Source: Ornithodoros turicata (lineage: Eukaryota; Arthropoda; Arachnida; Ixodida; Argasidae). Taken from it: DNA of 64,000 nt. The DNA lies in contig NC_088202.1 of the NCBI RefSeq assembly GCF_037126465.1, forward strand, positions 89,012,160 through 89,076,159. The letters run 5' to 3'. The translations under genes and the position numbers were made by a program. Shown here piece after piece: positions 44,790 through 56,025 of this stretch; position 1 is the first letter of the stretch; every line of letters begins with the position of its first letter. Below the pieces are notes generated by a model that did not search any database, was not told the origin of the DNA, and was given only the letters and a program-made list of their open reading frames with translations.

Positions 44790-45908
44790 AGACTTGTGCA
44801 GTAAGTTGGGTAGAGTATTTCAGTTACGCAGCTTAAATACTTTGGCGAGTAACTTGGTATCTTGCAAGTGCTTTTAAAGTCTGTATCTAGTAATCTCACA
44901 CAGATACATTTTTCAATAACTTCTAGTCATTTTGGCAGTTACGTCGAAGAACTACTCTGCGCGTGAGTGAAAGATTTTCTTTTGTCTGTTGTCTTGGCAA
45001 TGTGCTTTATGCTGTATATTTGCTTTAGTGTCTGGAGTAGGTTTACCCGTAAGGTGTGTCAGCCGAGTGCGAAGACATGCTGCACACACAAGGTAGGACT
45101 TTGGATAATTTCGACCACATGCGGCTCTTTTGCGACGTACTGTGCTGGAAGCAATGTTTTCGTCCCCTCACATACCGTCCTCGGCAAGTACTGAACCCGC
45201 GATGGTGGGTTTCTGCAATCTAACACGCTACCGACTGAGCTACCGAGGTCAGCACTGTAGCGTCTGGGATATTGGGAACATCCACGTCCCTCTTGGAAAG
45301 CAGTAGCGTGCAGCGCCTCGGCTTTGGGAGTGTGCATGAGACGGTGTGTTGTCATGAAGGATATGACGGTAAATCATTGAGACCCCTATCAGGCAGGATA
45401 AAAGACCCGTGGCGAAAGCCTTAGCGAGAGAGGGCTCGTAAAATATAAACAGCTCTTGATGAGCAACAATAAGGAGAAAACACGACAGTAAATTCTGTCG
45501 TTTCTGTAGAGCATTCGTCTGCATCTATAGAGCGCCTGTTCAATATAGGTGCTAATGTGTTCAAAAGAGAACGAGGCATGCTATCGAATAGTATAACTTT
45601 GAAAATCAGTTAATCCTTCGAGATAACAAAGCTTTTTGGCAATGCCATTTTCAAAGTAATTGGAGTAGATTTACGCGTAAGTTGTGTCAATGCCATTTTC
45701 AGCTTCACGCTCTTCGTATTTGTTTGATAGCGAATTCCAACTGTGACGTCAAAGTAACTTGCAAGCAACGAGTTACTTTTAAGAGTATTGGATACTCTAT
45801 CTTAAATACTTTTCAACGTTTTATACTTAGTACCCTACTCAGTTACTTTTTTGCCCGGTACTCGATAACTTAACTTAAATATTTTTTGTGTGTATCTTGT
45901 ACAAGCCT
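44790..45908. mobile_element. Probable hAT-type non-autonomous element, about 1.1 kb
   Basis: The left end AGACTTGTGCA and right end TGTACAAGCCT are inverted with two mismatches and resemble the CAGACTTGTGC ends of the MITE at 11023. AGTAACTT / TTAAATACTTT repeats fill both flanks, as in that element. The 8-bp duplication is not recognisable, so the boundaries are tentative. Confidence 0.5.
45179..45249 (-). repeat. tRNA-Cys-like sequence, probably SINE-derived
   Basis: On the minus strand it starts CCTCGGTAGCTCAGTCGGTA and ends GCCGAGG, so the acceptor ends still pair (CCTCGG/CCGAGG). The A-box is good, and GCA stands at the anticodon position. The anticodon stem does not pair and the T arm is degenerate, so a functional tRNA is unlikely. 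Confidence 0.4.
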
Positions 45909-46110
45909 GAGACGGATACATATGCGGAAGCTAAAATGTGCACCTAACACGTCACACTTCTATCGAATTCATCAATGCAACTATAAATGAGCAACATACT
46001 GCGATGCACTTCGCAGATAGCCTATAATGTAAGCAAGTGCGCATTGCAGAACATATCAACGCGCTCAATTTGTCGATTTCGTGCGTGTGTACAATTTCAT
46101 ATACTATTCT

Positions 46111-46289
46111 GTTCTGGGTTTTCCTCAGATGTCTTTCAGACATATGTCGGCACAGTTCCCTTAGAAGTCGGCAAAGGACGCACATTCCCCCAGGGCGTAA
46201 GTCGTGACGTTGCCCACCTCTGTGAGGCCGACAACGGAGAACCCTTTCACCATCACCACCACCACCACCACCACCACCACCACCACCAT
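46111..46289 (+). repeat. SINE family A, 5'-truncated copy with (CAC)n tail
   Basis: The body starts at TTCTGGGTTTTCCTCAG and continues through GGCACAGTTCCCTTAGAAGT and CGTGACGTTGCCCACCTCTG. It ends in a (CAC)n tail at about 46243-46288. The poly-His frame is an artefact of the tail. Confidence 0.75.
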
Positions 46290-47168
46290 ATATTCTGTTC
46301 TGCTATATTGCTATCAAAAATGGCGGTTATTCTCTGACAACTAGCCACTGGAGTCAGGGTCATCAGAAATCAAGAAGACGCTGCTCTTGCGGGTAATCCA
46401 GAGGGGAAATGCGGGGAAGAACACTGTTTTCGTTCAATGGCACATGCGTTGTGTGGCATTGGGAAACAAAACGCAACAGCAGCAAGGAAGGAAGCTTGCG
46501 CTGGGGTCGCTATGCACGTGTGAGATAGCGAATAAATAGTGACAGGAGGGAACTCGCCGATAATGGGATTCGTGCCAACCACAGGGACCTTGATCCGGTG
46601 GACGTGTTTCGTAGGTTCGCTAACAAGGGGATTTCCTACAGGAAACGTGCATCTCTTAGTTTTTGACACGTGACACTGTTCGTCAGGTCAGTTACACACT
46701 GGAACAGGAATCTGTTGCTGATGAAGTTGATTTCTCGTGAAGATATTTCCTTTGAACAAATTCCTATTCTTTTTTTCGTCGTTCACTGAATAATTATGCT
46801 TTGAGAATCGTCAAATAATATCGAGCTTCAAAAAATTGTCAAGCGAAGGAATCTTTTATTGTGATATTTAACTAGCACACGTTCATTCCAGCGGCGTAAG
46901 CAGGAAGTCATGGTCACCCGAAACTCACCAGGCGAAGCTGCGGCTACCTAACGTGCAGCATCAATGCAACTCGTACCCAGAACGTTAATGGAGACACAAA
47001 GAAAGTGTACGACGTGAGTATTTAATTGCGTTCTTCTATTCAGTTCACCGTACAAAAATGTCCGCTGTCCGAATAGCCTCTGCGGATGAAGGCAGGACCA
47101 TAATAATGTTCTACCAAAACTGTACAATAGATGAATGAGTAATGAATACTGAGCATGGTATTTGACTA
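46290..47168. other. EST-D 3' flank
   Basis: On the minus strand AATAAA (TTTATT at 46855-46860) lies about 310 bases past the EST-D stop and is a plausible poly(A) signal. No other gene is seen. Confidence 0.45.
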
Positions 47169-47316
47169 TCACGGCTTCAGGTAGGTTTTCCAGAAGTTGC
47201 AACTCTTTTCGTGAGGGCCTCTTCCGTAGCCGTATTTTTTGGGATTCAGCTCCATGTACACTTGATTCTTTCCGTTGTATTCGGGCCATGGGTTTCCGGC
47301 AATGTCTGGAACTTTC
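47169..47316 (-). CDS. EST-D exon 2 (terminal)
   Basis: Acceptor TTATTTTCAG on the minus strand; 148 bases (1 + 49 codons including TGA). It encodes P-W-P-E-Y, V-Y-M-E-L-N-P-K-K-Y, G-R-G-P and K-S-C-N-F-W-K-T-Y-L-K-P, closely following the general cholinesterase C-terminus with its last Cys. The stop falls where EST-A, B and C carry their second donor. Confidence 0.87.
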
Positions 47317-50300
47317 CTGAAAATAAGTTGGTACTTTTGTTAATGTACCGACTACACACACAAAGAATAATGTACAAACTCTCATGTACGAACGCGCTAT
47401 CCGAGCTTGATTGGCAAGTTTCGCCATATACACAGCAGTCTCCAGGTGAAGCAAACGTGAACTCTTGTCTTTCGTGAACATAACATACCACATTTCTAGA
47501 CGCCGACGTTGTCTTGTTCATTCATTCATTGTTTCCGGCAATGACCAACCAGGATCACAAGCAACCGAGGTGCACATGTTGTGTACAAGGAGACCAACTA
47601 GCGAAGTTTAAAATGGAACAAGTAGGGTGTAGGTGCCAATGAAAGAGCTCGCCGTTGTCGGCATCACAGAGGTGGGCAACGTTACGACTAACGCTCTGGG
47701 GAAACGTGCGTCCTGGGCGATTTCTAAGGGAACCGTACCGACATATGTCTGACAACGCCTGAGGAAAATCCAGGAAAAACCCCAGACACCACAGTCGGCA
47801 CCGGGATTCGAACCCGGGTACCTCCCAGTCTGGACGTGACATGGCCAGCAGGCTAACCACTCAGCCACGCGAGCTTGTGGAACGAGTAGTCTTTTCTTGA
47901 TGTACCAACATCGACAACCGAGGAATGTACACTTTCTGTATATTTCTGTCTATATTTGAATGTATGCTTATGTATATTTCTGTGCACTTTTCTTGGCATT
48001 TGCATTTATTTAGCATTTTAAAAACACACACAGGATGTGTTGTCTCTCCGGAGGTCACACGGAAATTCTGTGGTAATGGGGGAGTTGGTATTTTTGGGGC
48101 AGTCTAGTTTGGGAAGGTTCGATCCTGCCGTCCTGTTCTTTTAGCTCAGCGAAGCAAAATGCCCCATTTTTGCGGATGACGAATAGTTTCGGAATCGCTA
48201 CGGCGTGGAAAGCGAAACCTGCATACAATGTTTACTCATGTGTTTGAAGAAAATGCACATGTGGTATGAAGAAAAATATGTAGTATAAGTACAAGAGAAA
48301 AGAAGTACATGTAGTATAAGTATCTTAATAAAGGTTGCGTTGTTGTATCCATAAGTGCCTCATTTTGGCAAGGCGACGGGTGCGCGGAAACGCTTCTGTT
48401 GCTAAATTTGGCGTGTGTGGAATGCCGTCTGGCAACCGTGCCATTGTTTTGAAATTGTGTGAACGCTCGCGTGCGTGCTCCAAGCCTCCAACAAAGTTCA
48501 CCAAAAAGAATGAGGTTACGTTCAGTTCAATCAGCAACGTACAGCTTTTCTCTGGACAATTCTAGCGCGAGAGTTGTTCGTCAAACGTGTGGCTCATTGT
48601 TTTCTGTTGTTCATCGAGGCCACAGTGACAGCTTTCAGCCTATCACGAGTCAGAAGCGTACGATCCCGGATACAGAACAAAGCATAACCTGTGAGTCCCA
48701 CCGTTTCTTCGTTCTTGTTTACAGACACCGATGCTAACAGTGTAGCCACAGCATGAGCGTTATTTGCCTACCACGACACAACCCGCAACCAGGGGTATTT
48801 CTAGTTTTTGATCTCGGGGGAGGTGTCCCGTAGTGGGTGTGCGCCATTATATGCTGCTTTTGTGGAGTTTTTGGCTTTTCTGGCCTGGATTTTCAGGGGA
48901 GTTACAATGTTCTTTTTTGGGGGTTACGGGGGTGCTGGGAAAATCCCTGCTCGCAACACATTGCTTTGAGTTCTATGACACCGTCTGCATGGGATAAGCC
49001 TTGCTTCCGGTCTTCGGCACAAGGAGAAACACGCAGCAGGGCCACCGCCTGATTCCGCAAAGGAACTACGGTTGTGCCCTAAAGAAAATTATACTGTGTT
49101 CCTGTATGAAACACACACAAAATCAGTAGGTCCCGTTTTCTACATGAGGAATATCGTTGCCTTACTCATGGGAAAACTGGTTCATCAGACCCGCTTTATC
49201 AGCATCTACATATTCGGTCCTGCACCCAATAACAGATAGTACCATGCGAATACACATAATACGAACAGATAATACGAATACTGTACGAAAGGAAATAGTA
49301 CGAAAGAGTACGAAAAATACACATTAAACAAGCTACATATTCGGAAGTCAAAGCCCAGTTTGTCATTTGGAAGTGTAATAGCAGATAGACCCGCCTGGAA
49401 AGGGGGGTGCTGGCAGGTGGTGTGGGCAGCAGCAGAATGTCACATATCAGGAGTTGCATTATCAATGTCAACGCTTGCTCGATGCGGCGTGATACCTTCA
49501 CTTTTGTATAAGGAGTTTAACACTATGTCCATGTGTCTTAAGCGAAATTCGTGCCAACGTGTTAAACCTGTCACTTTCAATGCTTGTTTAAGCATGTTCT
49601 AGCCTACCAGCGGCATGGCTGAGAGTGTAAAAGCATTCGCTCGCTGGTAGTAGCTGAGGTCGCGTTGAGACCGGGGCGGGGTGGTCGGTTCGAATCCTGC
49701 CGCCAGCTGTGTTGTCTGTGACGGTTTGCGGCAGATTTTCGTAGCCTAGTAACACGCACGAGAACGCTACATGAGCCATTCCCTACAACGTAATATACAG
49801 AGTGTTTGCTCTAACGTGTCCAGAAATTTTATTTAAAGCGAGCGGTAAAAGAGAAACGAGCGCTGCTGTTCAGCTACTTGACTAAGAAACAGGTGCTACT
49901 AGTGAAGCAGTACCTGTTTCTTACTCAAGTGGCAGAAAAGTACCACTTGCTTTTCTTTTATCGCTCGCCTTAAATATAATTTCTGGACACGTTAGAGCAA
50001 TTACCCTGTATATTAATGATAATAATGAGATATATAAAGCGGCGCTTCATGTGTAGGTAAGCCATTTAGTTCGTGATATGTAATGATGAGCGGGACATAC
50101 TGTTGCCACCGGTTATTTGGTTGTCGTACCGGCTGCCGGTTTAAAGGCAATACCAGAAGCGTTTTGCCGGTATTTTACCACAGAAGGCGTCTCACGGAGA
50201 TATGCTGTATTAGTGGAACAAGCTGGTGTAGTTGGCACATACTTAAAAATATTCAGCAGAAGAACAGACGACGGCAACAGTTGAGAGTTCGCAGTCATCC

Positions 50301-52651
50301 GCGTCACTACGTTTGCTCGTCATAGCCACCTTCTTGTCTTAGTCTGTTCTGATGCCAAGTATTTCTAACTCTCACGGATAACTTTCAGCAAATTTCGTGA
50401 GCCCATGGAAGGAATTTCGAACTGGCCCAATGCCGCTGTGGTGGTGGTAGTACTTTCTCTTGTTTCCAATATGAGTCTGGCTTTCAATCGATGTTGCGTG
50501 CGTTGCCTACAGCACAAACGGGGACAAACAGTTCTCTCTTTTTTTTTTTCTTTTGCTCGCGACGTGGAATGAATGGTTTGTCTCCTGATGCGCTTCTCTT
50601 TCGCCCTCTCCTATTCTCTTTCTCCCTGTCTTATGTATCAGTCTCAAATTCCATCTCCAATTCCTGTACCCATTCTCCTCTCCCTCTCACTCACTCGTCC
50701 AATGTTTTTCATTGCCAAAGACGGCAACCCTCGATGAATGTCATTCGCGCGCTTTTCGTGTTTTGACGAGCACAATAACAGCAATCCTAAATTAGTTCAA
50801 AATTTTGTATCATGTACGCAGTTTAGTCCTATAGTTCTAGACACACACGTTTATAGCGCATGTGCATTACTTTTGATAGAAGAGTTTCAGGTAAAAGTAT
50901 GCAAGACCTTATCGTAAGGTAGAAGTTCCTTACCCTGTCTTTGCGAAAGTTGTCCACGTGTTGATCATTAGTTTTGAGAGTTCCCTCTCTTCATCTGTAG
51001 CAGTTGTGGGCCGACTGAATGGCTCTCCAAGGACGAATGGCACCTCGTCCCCATGTGTCGATCCAACCCATCCGGGCCACGTGCTGAACGTTGAACGATG
51101 TGTGAAGTGGTAGTAATGGACCCTGTTATTTGCTGATGCAAATTTTTCAGCGAAGTATTTTGTTGGGCACAGAATTGCGAAGTCTCCTACAGCCTCAGCA
51201 GCCTTCTGAAGGGCTTTGATGTTCTCTCTTTCCGGAACATGTTCCAGGTAGTAGTTTCTGATTGGCCGAACGTTCTTTCGGAGGAGAAGCGACAAGCCGT
51301 ACGTAATGTACAGGTCGATCTCGTACTTTGTAATCCTGTCAGCTTGTTCGAGTGCTAGCACCCGACCAAAAAGGTAGAATAAGAAGTAGCCACCTTCATC
51401 CTTGTTTGTTCCAATCAGCATATCCGCTTTGTGGAACTTCTTTTGTTCCATCAGCTTGTACGGATTGTCGGGAACGAACTCATCTCCGTGTATAGGGAAG
51501 AAGGTGTGAGCGTGGACGCCGAAAATGGTGACGGCCATATCGAGTAATTCCTTTCCATCCTTTTTACGAAGACATTCTACCATTTCTGACATGTGTCCGG
51601 TAAGCGTCATGTTGACGGTAGCACAAGACAGTGCACGCGCTAGTTTCTCAACTTTGTGAGGTCCATCTCTCGTATTATCAGACACCTTGAAGTAAGGGCT
51701 ACCACTTTCCATAATGACTCTCTTAAAGAGCCCTTTGCTCAAAGGCGAAACTAAATGAAGCCCTATCGAAATGGCTCCAGCACTTTGACCAAATAGTGTA
51801 ACGTCATCCGGATTTCCGCCGAATGCACGAATGTTGCTTTTTACCCACTTCATGGCAAGGAGTTGGTCATAGAGCCCAGCATTGCCAACGGTTCCTGACA
51901 TGCCGCTGTTCAGGAACCCCATGGGGCCGACTCTGTAGTTCATGCTGACCATAATAACGTCTCCCCGAGATGAGAACTCCTTTCCATCGTACCAGTCCCA
52001 TCCGGTCCCACCGAAGCTGAACGTTCCACCGTAAATATACACCATAACTGACTTTAGTTGACAGTTAGACTTCCCAAGGACGCAGCTCTTCGCAGGTGTC
52101 CACACGTTGAGGTAGAGACAGTCTTCCGTGGAATTCGTTGATATGACGGTGACGTTATTATTCACATAGAAATCCGACTGCAGGCAAGGGAAAGGCTTAT
52201 GCGTGGCTTGGTAAACTTTGGTCCACGGTTTGACAGGAACTGGTTTTCGGAACCTCAGTTCCCCGAGAGGAGGCTCGGCGAATGGAATTCCTAGGAAGGC
52301 GTAGATGTCTTGAGCTTGAGGCTGGAGCCTCATACCTTGGATTGGGCCAGTCTGTGTCTCCACAATCGGCGAATCTTCCGTTGATGTCGGTAATGTAGTT
52401 GTGGTTGGTTCTGGTACTACGTCTGGAGGTGATGTTAACGACAGTTGTTCGCGGGTAGTGGATCCTGGTTGAGCTGTTGTGGGTAGTGTGAAATCAGTTG
52501 CCCTTGTAACGTTTTGAGGTGCGGAGAGCACTTGCTTCTCTTCTGTGATTTGAACGCCGACGTCATCAGGTTGGTAAATGTAACACCGCGCGAACGTACT
52601 CTGAATTGCATAGCTGCTAAACAGCAATATAAGCAGCCTCCTAGTCTTCAT
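47169..52651 (-). CDS. EST-D: secreted type-B carboxylesterase / cholinesterase-like protein with Thr/Pro-rich stalk (2 coding exons)
   Basis: Exons 52651-50934 and 47316-47169 join to 1866 bases, 621 residues. I start at the ATG at 52651 because it opens a signal peptide (M-K-T-R-R-L-L-I-L-L-F). An acceptor (TTTGCAG) lies 15 bases upstream of it, although an upstream in-frame ATG exists at 52753. Residues about 45-95 are Thr/Pro/Ser-rich, probably O-glycosylated. The esterase domain follows: oxyanion loop Y-G-G (207-209), Ser290 (G-Q-S-A-G-A), Glu419 (N-K-D-E-G), His533 (T-H-G-D-E), cysteines 156/178, 343/360 and 495/exon 2. No choline-site Trp. It ends in L-K-P-stop with no tail exon. Intron 1 is 3.6 kb, phase 2 like the other genes. 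It faces EST-C tail-to-tail and is clearly more divergent. Confidence 0.88.
47640..47874 (-). repeat. SINE family A, full copy with tRNA-like head
   Basis: On the minus strand, the head has GTGGCTGAGTGGTTAGC (A-box) and GGGTTCGAATCCC (B-box). Then come GGGGTTTTTCCTGGATTTTC and the conserved body GTTGCCCACCTCTGTGA...GCCGACAACGG. It lies upstream of EST-D exon 2, inside intron 1 and in the same orientation as the gene. Confidence 0.8.
47875..49610. other. EST-D intron 1, middle; no gene
   Basis: GGTTCGATCCTGCC at about 48117 is an isolated B-box-like site. A GGGGG/TTTTT-rich stretch at 48790-48960 resembles a decayed transposon end. Nothing coding is supported. Confidence 0.35.
49611..49745 (+). 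repeat. tRNA-derived SINE head with long variable arm
   Basis: GCATGGCTGAGAGTG (A-box) and GGTTCGAATCCTGCC (B-box), separated by an enlarged region as in class II (Leu/Ser) tRNAs. A short body CAGCTGTGTTGTCTGTG recalls family A. It is opposite in orientation to EST-D and too degenerate for a tRNA. Confidence 0.55.
49796..50010. mobile_element. 215-bp foldback MITE, copy 2, with TA duplication
   Basis: TACAGAGTGTTTGCTCTAAC starts the left end, and the right end ends GCAATTACCCTGTA. The arms share AACGTGTCCAGAAAT. The central palindrome AAGAAACAGGTGCTACTAGT...ACCTGTTTCTT is nearly the same as in copy 1 at 43405, while the outer arms differ. TA flanks both sides. The length is identical to copy 1. 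It is in EST-D intron 1. Confidence 0.78.
50934..52651 (-). CDS. EST-D exon with catalytic domain
   Basis: It is 1718 bases from the chosen ATG, ending in G-G before donor GTAAGG at 50933. Read-through would stop immediately (GGG TAA). The exon's 5' edge is probably at 52666. N-T-S-type sequons occur at Asn47, 166 and 173. Confidence 0.88.
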
Positions 52652-52666
52652 GGCGTCTGTTGCCAC

Positions 52667-55460
52667 CTGCAAATACAAAATTCCAGAAGTGTAATATATG
52701 GATTGTGTAACATACCAAACATCCAACGGTAGTAAAGACGTAGGACCTTCCACGCCTACGGAACTACGCTCTTCTTTAAAGTCAGCAAAAAGCCAATGAG
52801 TGACTCTTGCTTAAATGAGTGACTAAAAACATGTAAGAGTGAATGGATAGATCTTTCTTTCAGAGACCTCTTCTTGTGTGAGGCATCACATCACACGAGA
52901 GCGACTTGGTGGTGTCGTGTAGTCTGAAACATACCGAAGCTTCGAGCGCAAGCAGTAATTAGTTATTTCGTGAAATAGAATAATTACGAGGATGCTTACA
53001 ACGGACTTTACACGTACATCATAATGGAAGTCACAGGCAGAATTGCAACAAATATGTACATTAATATATACGGAAAATATTATAATATGTATATATGAGA
53101 CTCGCATCCCTTTTTTTTTTTCTTCTATCCATCATGTAATATTGCACACTCTTCTGTGCATGGATAGCTGGAGAGAGAATGTGAGCTAGGAGTTAATACG
53201 AGTGTGACATTGCACGTTGAAAACACACGCCGCGAAGAAAGATGATGATGATGGAGTTTTTATGGCGGAGAAGCAACCGAGGCCATAGCGCGCCAACACT
53301 ATGATGAGGGATGTGACTAGCTAAGTGTAAACGCAGAAAGATGAAAAGCTACATGAAGAGATAGGTGAAACACACGCACTCCAGAGCAAGTCGTAGAAGC
53401 GACTTACCAGTTGGGTGCTATTGCAACGGTGTGTTGTATTTTTGAAGTAAACACAAAGCCAAGCCCATGTGTAAATTATGAATAGGGTGGATTATTTCCA
53501 GCAGGCAACGTTTCCTATCGAATTCTGTTTTCTTCGTTTCCTGTGCTGACCTGGTGACATACTTCGATACGGTATATGATAATGTGCTGTACAAATTTCT
53601 TCTGGTTCGACGCATCCGAGCTAAAATTAGATTCTAACACAAATGTGCCTGCACTTTTACGTCGCCCAGGACGTTATCGGCTGAAAGCACGATGTTGTGA
53701 CCTTCATTTCATCAAAGTGATGCATGTCTCCAGGGGGCCACAGGAGCAGGATGCTTCTACCTTCGCCTGCTGGATAAGTGTTAAGAATTTACCGACCTTT
53801 TTGCTTTTAGCGGTCAGAATTCACTCACGGGTTGGATGGTGTCACGCTGAACTGCAGTTTTTCTGGCTTTCGGCGTAATATTATTATTCCGAGATGTGGT
53901 TTTCGATGGCTATCACAATTGCAAGTTCACGAAAATACAAGCGCTAAAGTTAAAGCGATTTATTGTATATAAGTGCCCTTCGTGGTTATTTCAAATACAT
54001 ATCCGCATGCATGAGAGGTGGGTTAAGATACACCGACGTCTGTATGGTTTATCTCATGTACTTTCTATTAATGAGTACTTCGCGCCGCTAACTGCTGCCT
54101 GTATTTTCCTGGCTAACACAAAAAAGCATAAGTGAATGATTTCAAAATTTGTCTTAGACGTTTGGATAAAACGGTTCGATGCCTTTAGAGCGAATAAGTC
54201 ACCAGTTACGGCACTGTGCTGAGGCTCCGTAACTTTGGGATTCGCGAAACATTGTGCCGCGGTGTTTACCTTCGAGAGGATAAGAGCAGTTTGTTTCGAA
54301 ATTCGCCCTTCACGCAATACTATAGGGAACGAAAACAAACTCATCTCTCCTTTATAATTGTGCACGCTTTAGTGGCATCTGTCCAATCAAGCTGCCTATA
54401 GTGACATGCCTTGGGGCCCCGTATCCTATTCATGCACCACAATTATCCACGAAGTGTCATCAGTCTGTAAGAGTTGCAGGTAGTGTACTAACGTGGAAGT
54501 GTCCTTTGTTCAACATGAATTGCTGGTTGAGTTTGTAGAGAGAAATAAACAGAGGTTCTCCTCCTGAAGACCAGACCCAACAACACGCTGGTGTATATAT
54601 AGGAACTAATGCAGTCAAATTATGTAGGTGTCTGCAAGTGTCTTTTCTCCTTTCTCATGGCCAAACTGCTTTCCATTTGATAAGCTATATACCACAAGAG
54701 AATTGACGCGCTAACCCCATTTACGTGTATTTATAGAAAATCACCTTAAATCGCAATTATTCCCCTGGTGCACGTTAACAACAGCTAATGATACATGGTT
54801 TGTAGACAAGGTTGGGATTCCAGAAGCGACTTACCTCGCAGGTCCCTGGCTGCGAGTGATATTCCGAGATGCTCCTTTCGCAGTGAGTGACCGTGCAGGG
54901 ACTGAGCGACCGAATGCCGAATTGACTTTCACCGCCATCCTAAGTAGGTCGCGCACTATTTAGAGCCCGCAGTCCTCTGGTAGTTTGTGCGGTCACCGGC
55001 TTCCTGGTGTGAGAGCGAATCGGGGAGCGGCCAATGACTCCTTCCTCTACCGCTCTGTGTCGCCCGTGTGTGCAGCAAGCGGGTGTACAGGGAAACGCAT
55101 TCTGAACTGATTCTACGGGGCTCCTAGCAACCTGTATAGGAAAGCGCTATGTTTAGAAAACACGATGCAATCCGTTCGCCCTTCTGACCCCAACTTCATG
55201 ACGCTTTCTTGCATTGACTGGGAGGTAAATCAGATGCTGGTATGCAGAGCTTCCGCGGCTTCTTTGCAGGTCGTGAAGAAAGTGAAAGCTGAGCATGTTT
55301 GTTTCTCCTTCTGCTCGTAATTGACTGTTTCCCGTATATCGAAGGACGCACAAGGTGATAAAGCGATAGCTCGTTTCACGGGCAGAATAAATGCTGAGCT
55401 GTAAAATGTACAGCAGGCGATGCTTCTAACAACACGCGTATTTTGTAGATGGTGATACGG
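52667..55460. other. EST-D 5' flank; no other gene recognised
   Basis: EST-D leader exon(s) and promoter should lie here, but I cannot place them. A weak donor (TTTG|GTATGTTAC) at about 52712 would imply a 46-nt leader intron. At 53246-53300 a GATGATGATGATGG stretch resembles an antisense retroposon tail. The rest is unremarkable. Confidence 0.4.
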
Positions 55461-55600
55461 GTGTTTTGTCGCGAGAGGCGATACTCTACCTCAAGGCTTG
55501 TGGTGATTTGGTGAAAATTGAATGAGAAGCCTCACAATCAGGACTGAAGTCCTATATTGTTCAGAAAGGTTGTGCCGTGGCTTCAGCGCATCATTTCATT
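55461..55600 (-). repeat. LINE 3' end fragment
   Basis: GCGATACTCTACC and the following about 130 bases align with the 3' UTR and last codons of the minus-strand LINE at 41.64-41.77 kb (for example GACTGAAGTC versus GATCGAAGTC). Coding capacity is lost. Confidence 0.5.
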
Positions 55601-55844
55601 TTCATTTGTCTTTCCCCGGCATTGGGCTCTCCAGGTTAGCGTCCTTCTAGAGGTGTAACACTGTGACCAGAAATGTCTTTACCAGCTTCCGCAGCAGAGT
55701 GACTAGATGTAGGAGTGGCTGGCGCACCAATTGAGACCGACAAGTGACTTGGGTTTCAATCTCGTCACTTGTCTGAACGCTTTCCCTGGGATCTCTTCAG
55801 GCGCCCTAAGGCCATACCTCGGCAAAACTCGCCCATGAGCATGC

Positions 55845-56025
55845 TCGGTGTGGCGAATGAGCTGAGCATGAGTGAGCAAACGGAAAGCTGAGCGCGAGAT
55901 GAGTGAGCAAAGGAGAATAGCACAAAAGCAAAACTCACTCATGAGCTAACGAGGAGATCAGCATGAGGAAAGCTCAGAATAGTCATTCAGGGTGTGGCGA
56001 ATGAGCTGGACATGAGTGAGCTGGA
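55845..56025. repeat. Local direct repeat (GGTGTGGCGAATGAGCTG unit)
   Basis: GGTGTGGCGAATGAGCTG followed by (A/G)CATGAGTGAGC occurs at about 55846 and again at about 55990. Many ATGAGTGAGC and GAGCATGAG variants lie between and after them. It looks like an eroded tandem repeat. Confidence 0.5.

Noticed and set aside
46243..46289. Poly-histidine coding run
   Set aside because: It is the (CAC)n tail of a SINE, not a protein.
46948..47493. 181-codon minus-strand frame
   Set aside because: It overlaps EST-D exon 2 in a different frame; the exon frame has splice sites, homology and the family Cys, while this one has no domain.
52652..52753. Upstream ATG start for EST-D (adds 34 residues)
   Set aside because: It would place about 34 residues before a clear signal peptide and cross an acceptor-like TTTGCAG, so the ATG at 52651 is preferred; transcript data could reverse this.
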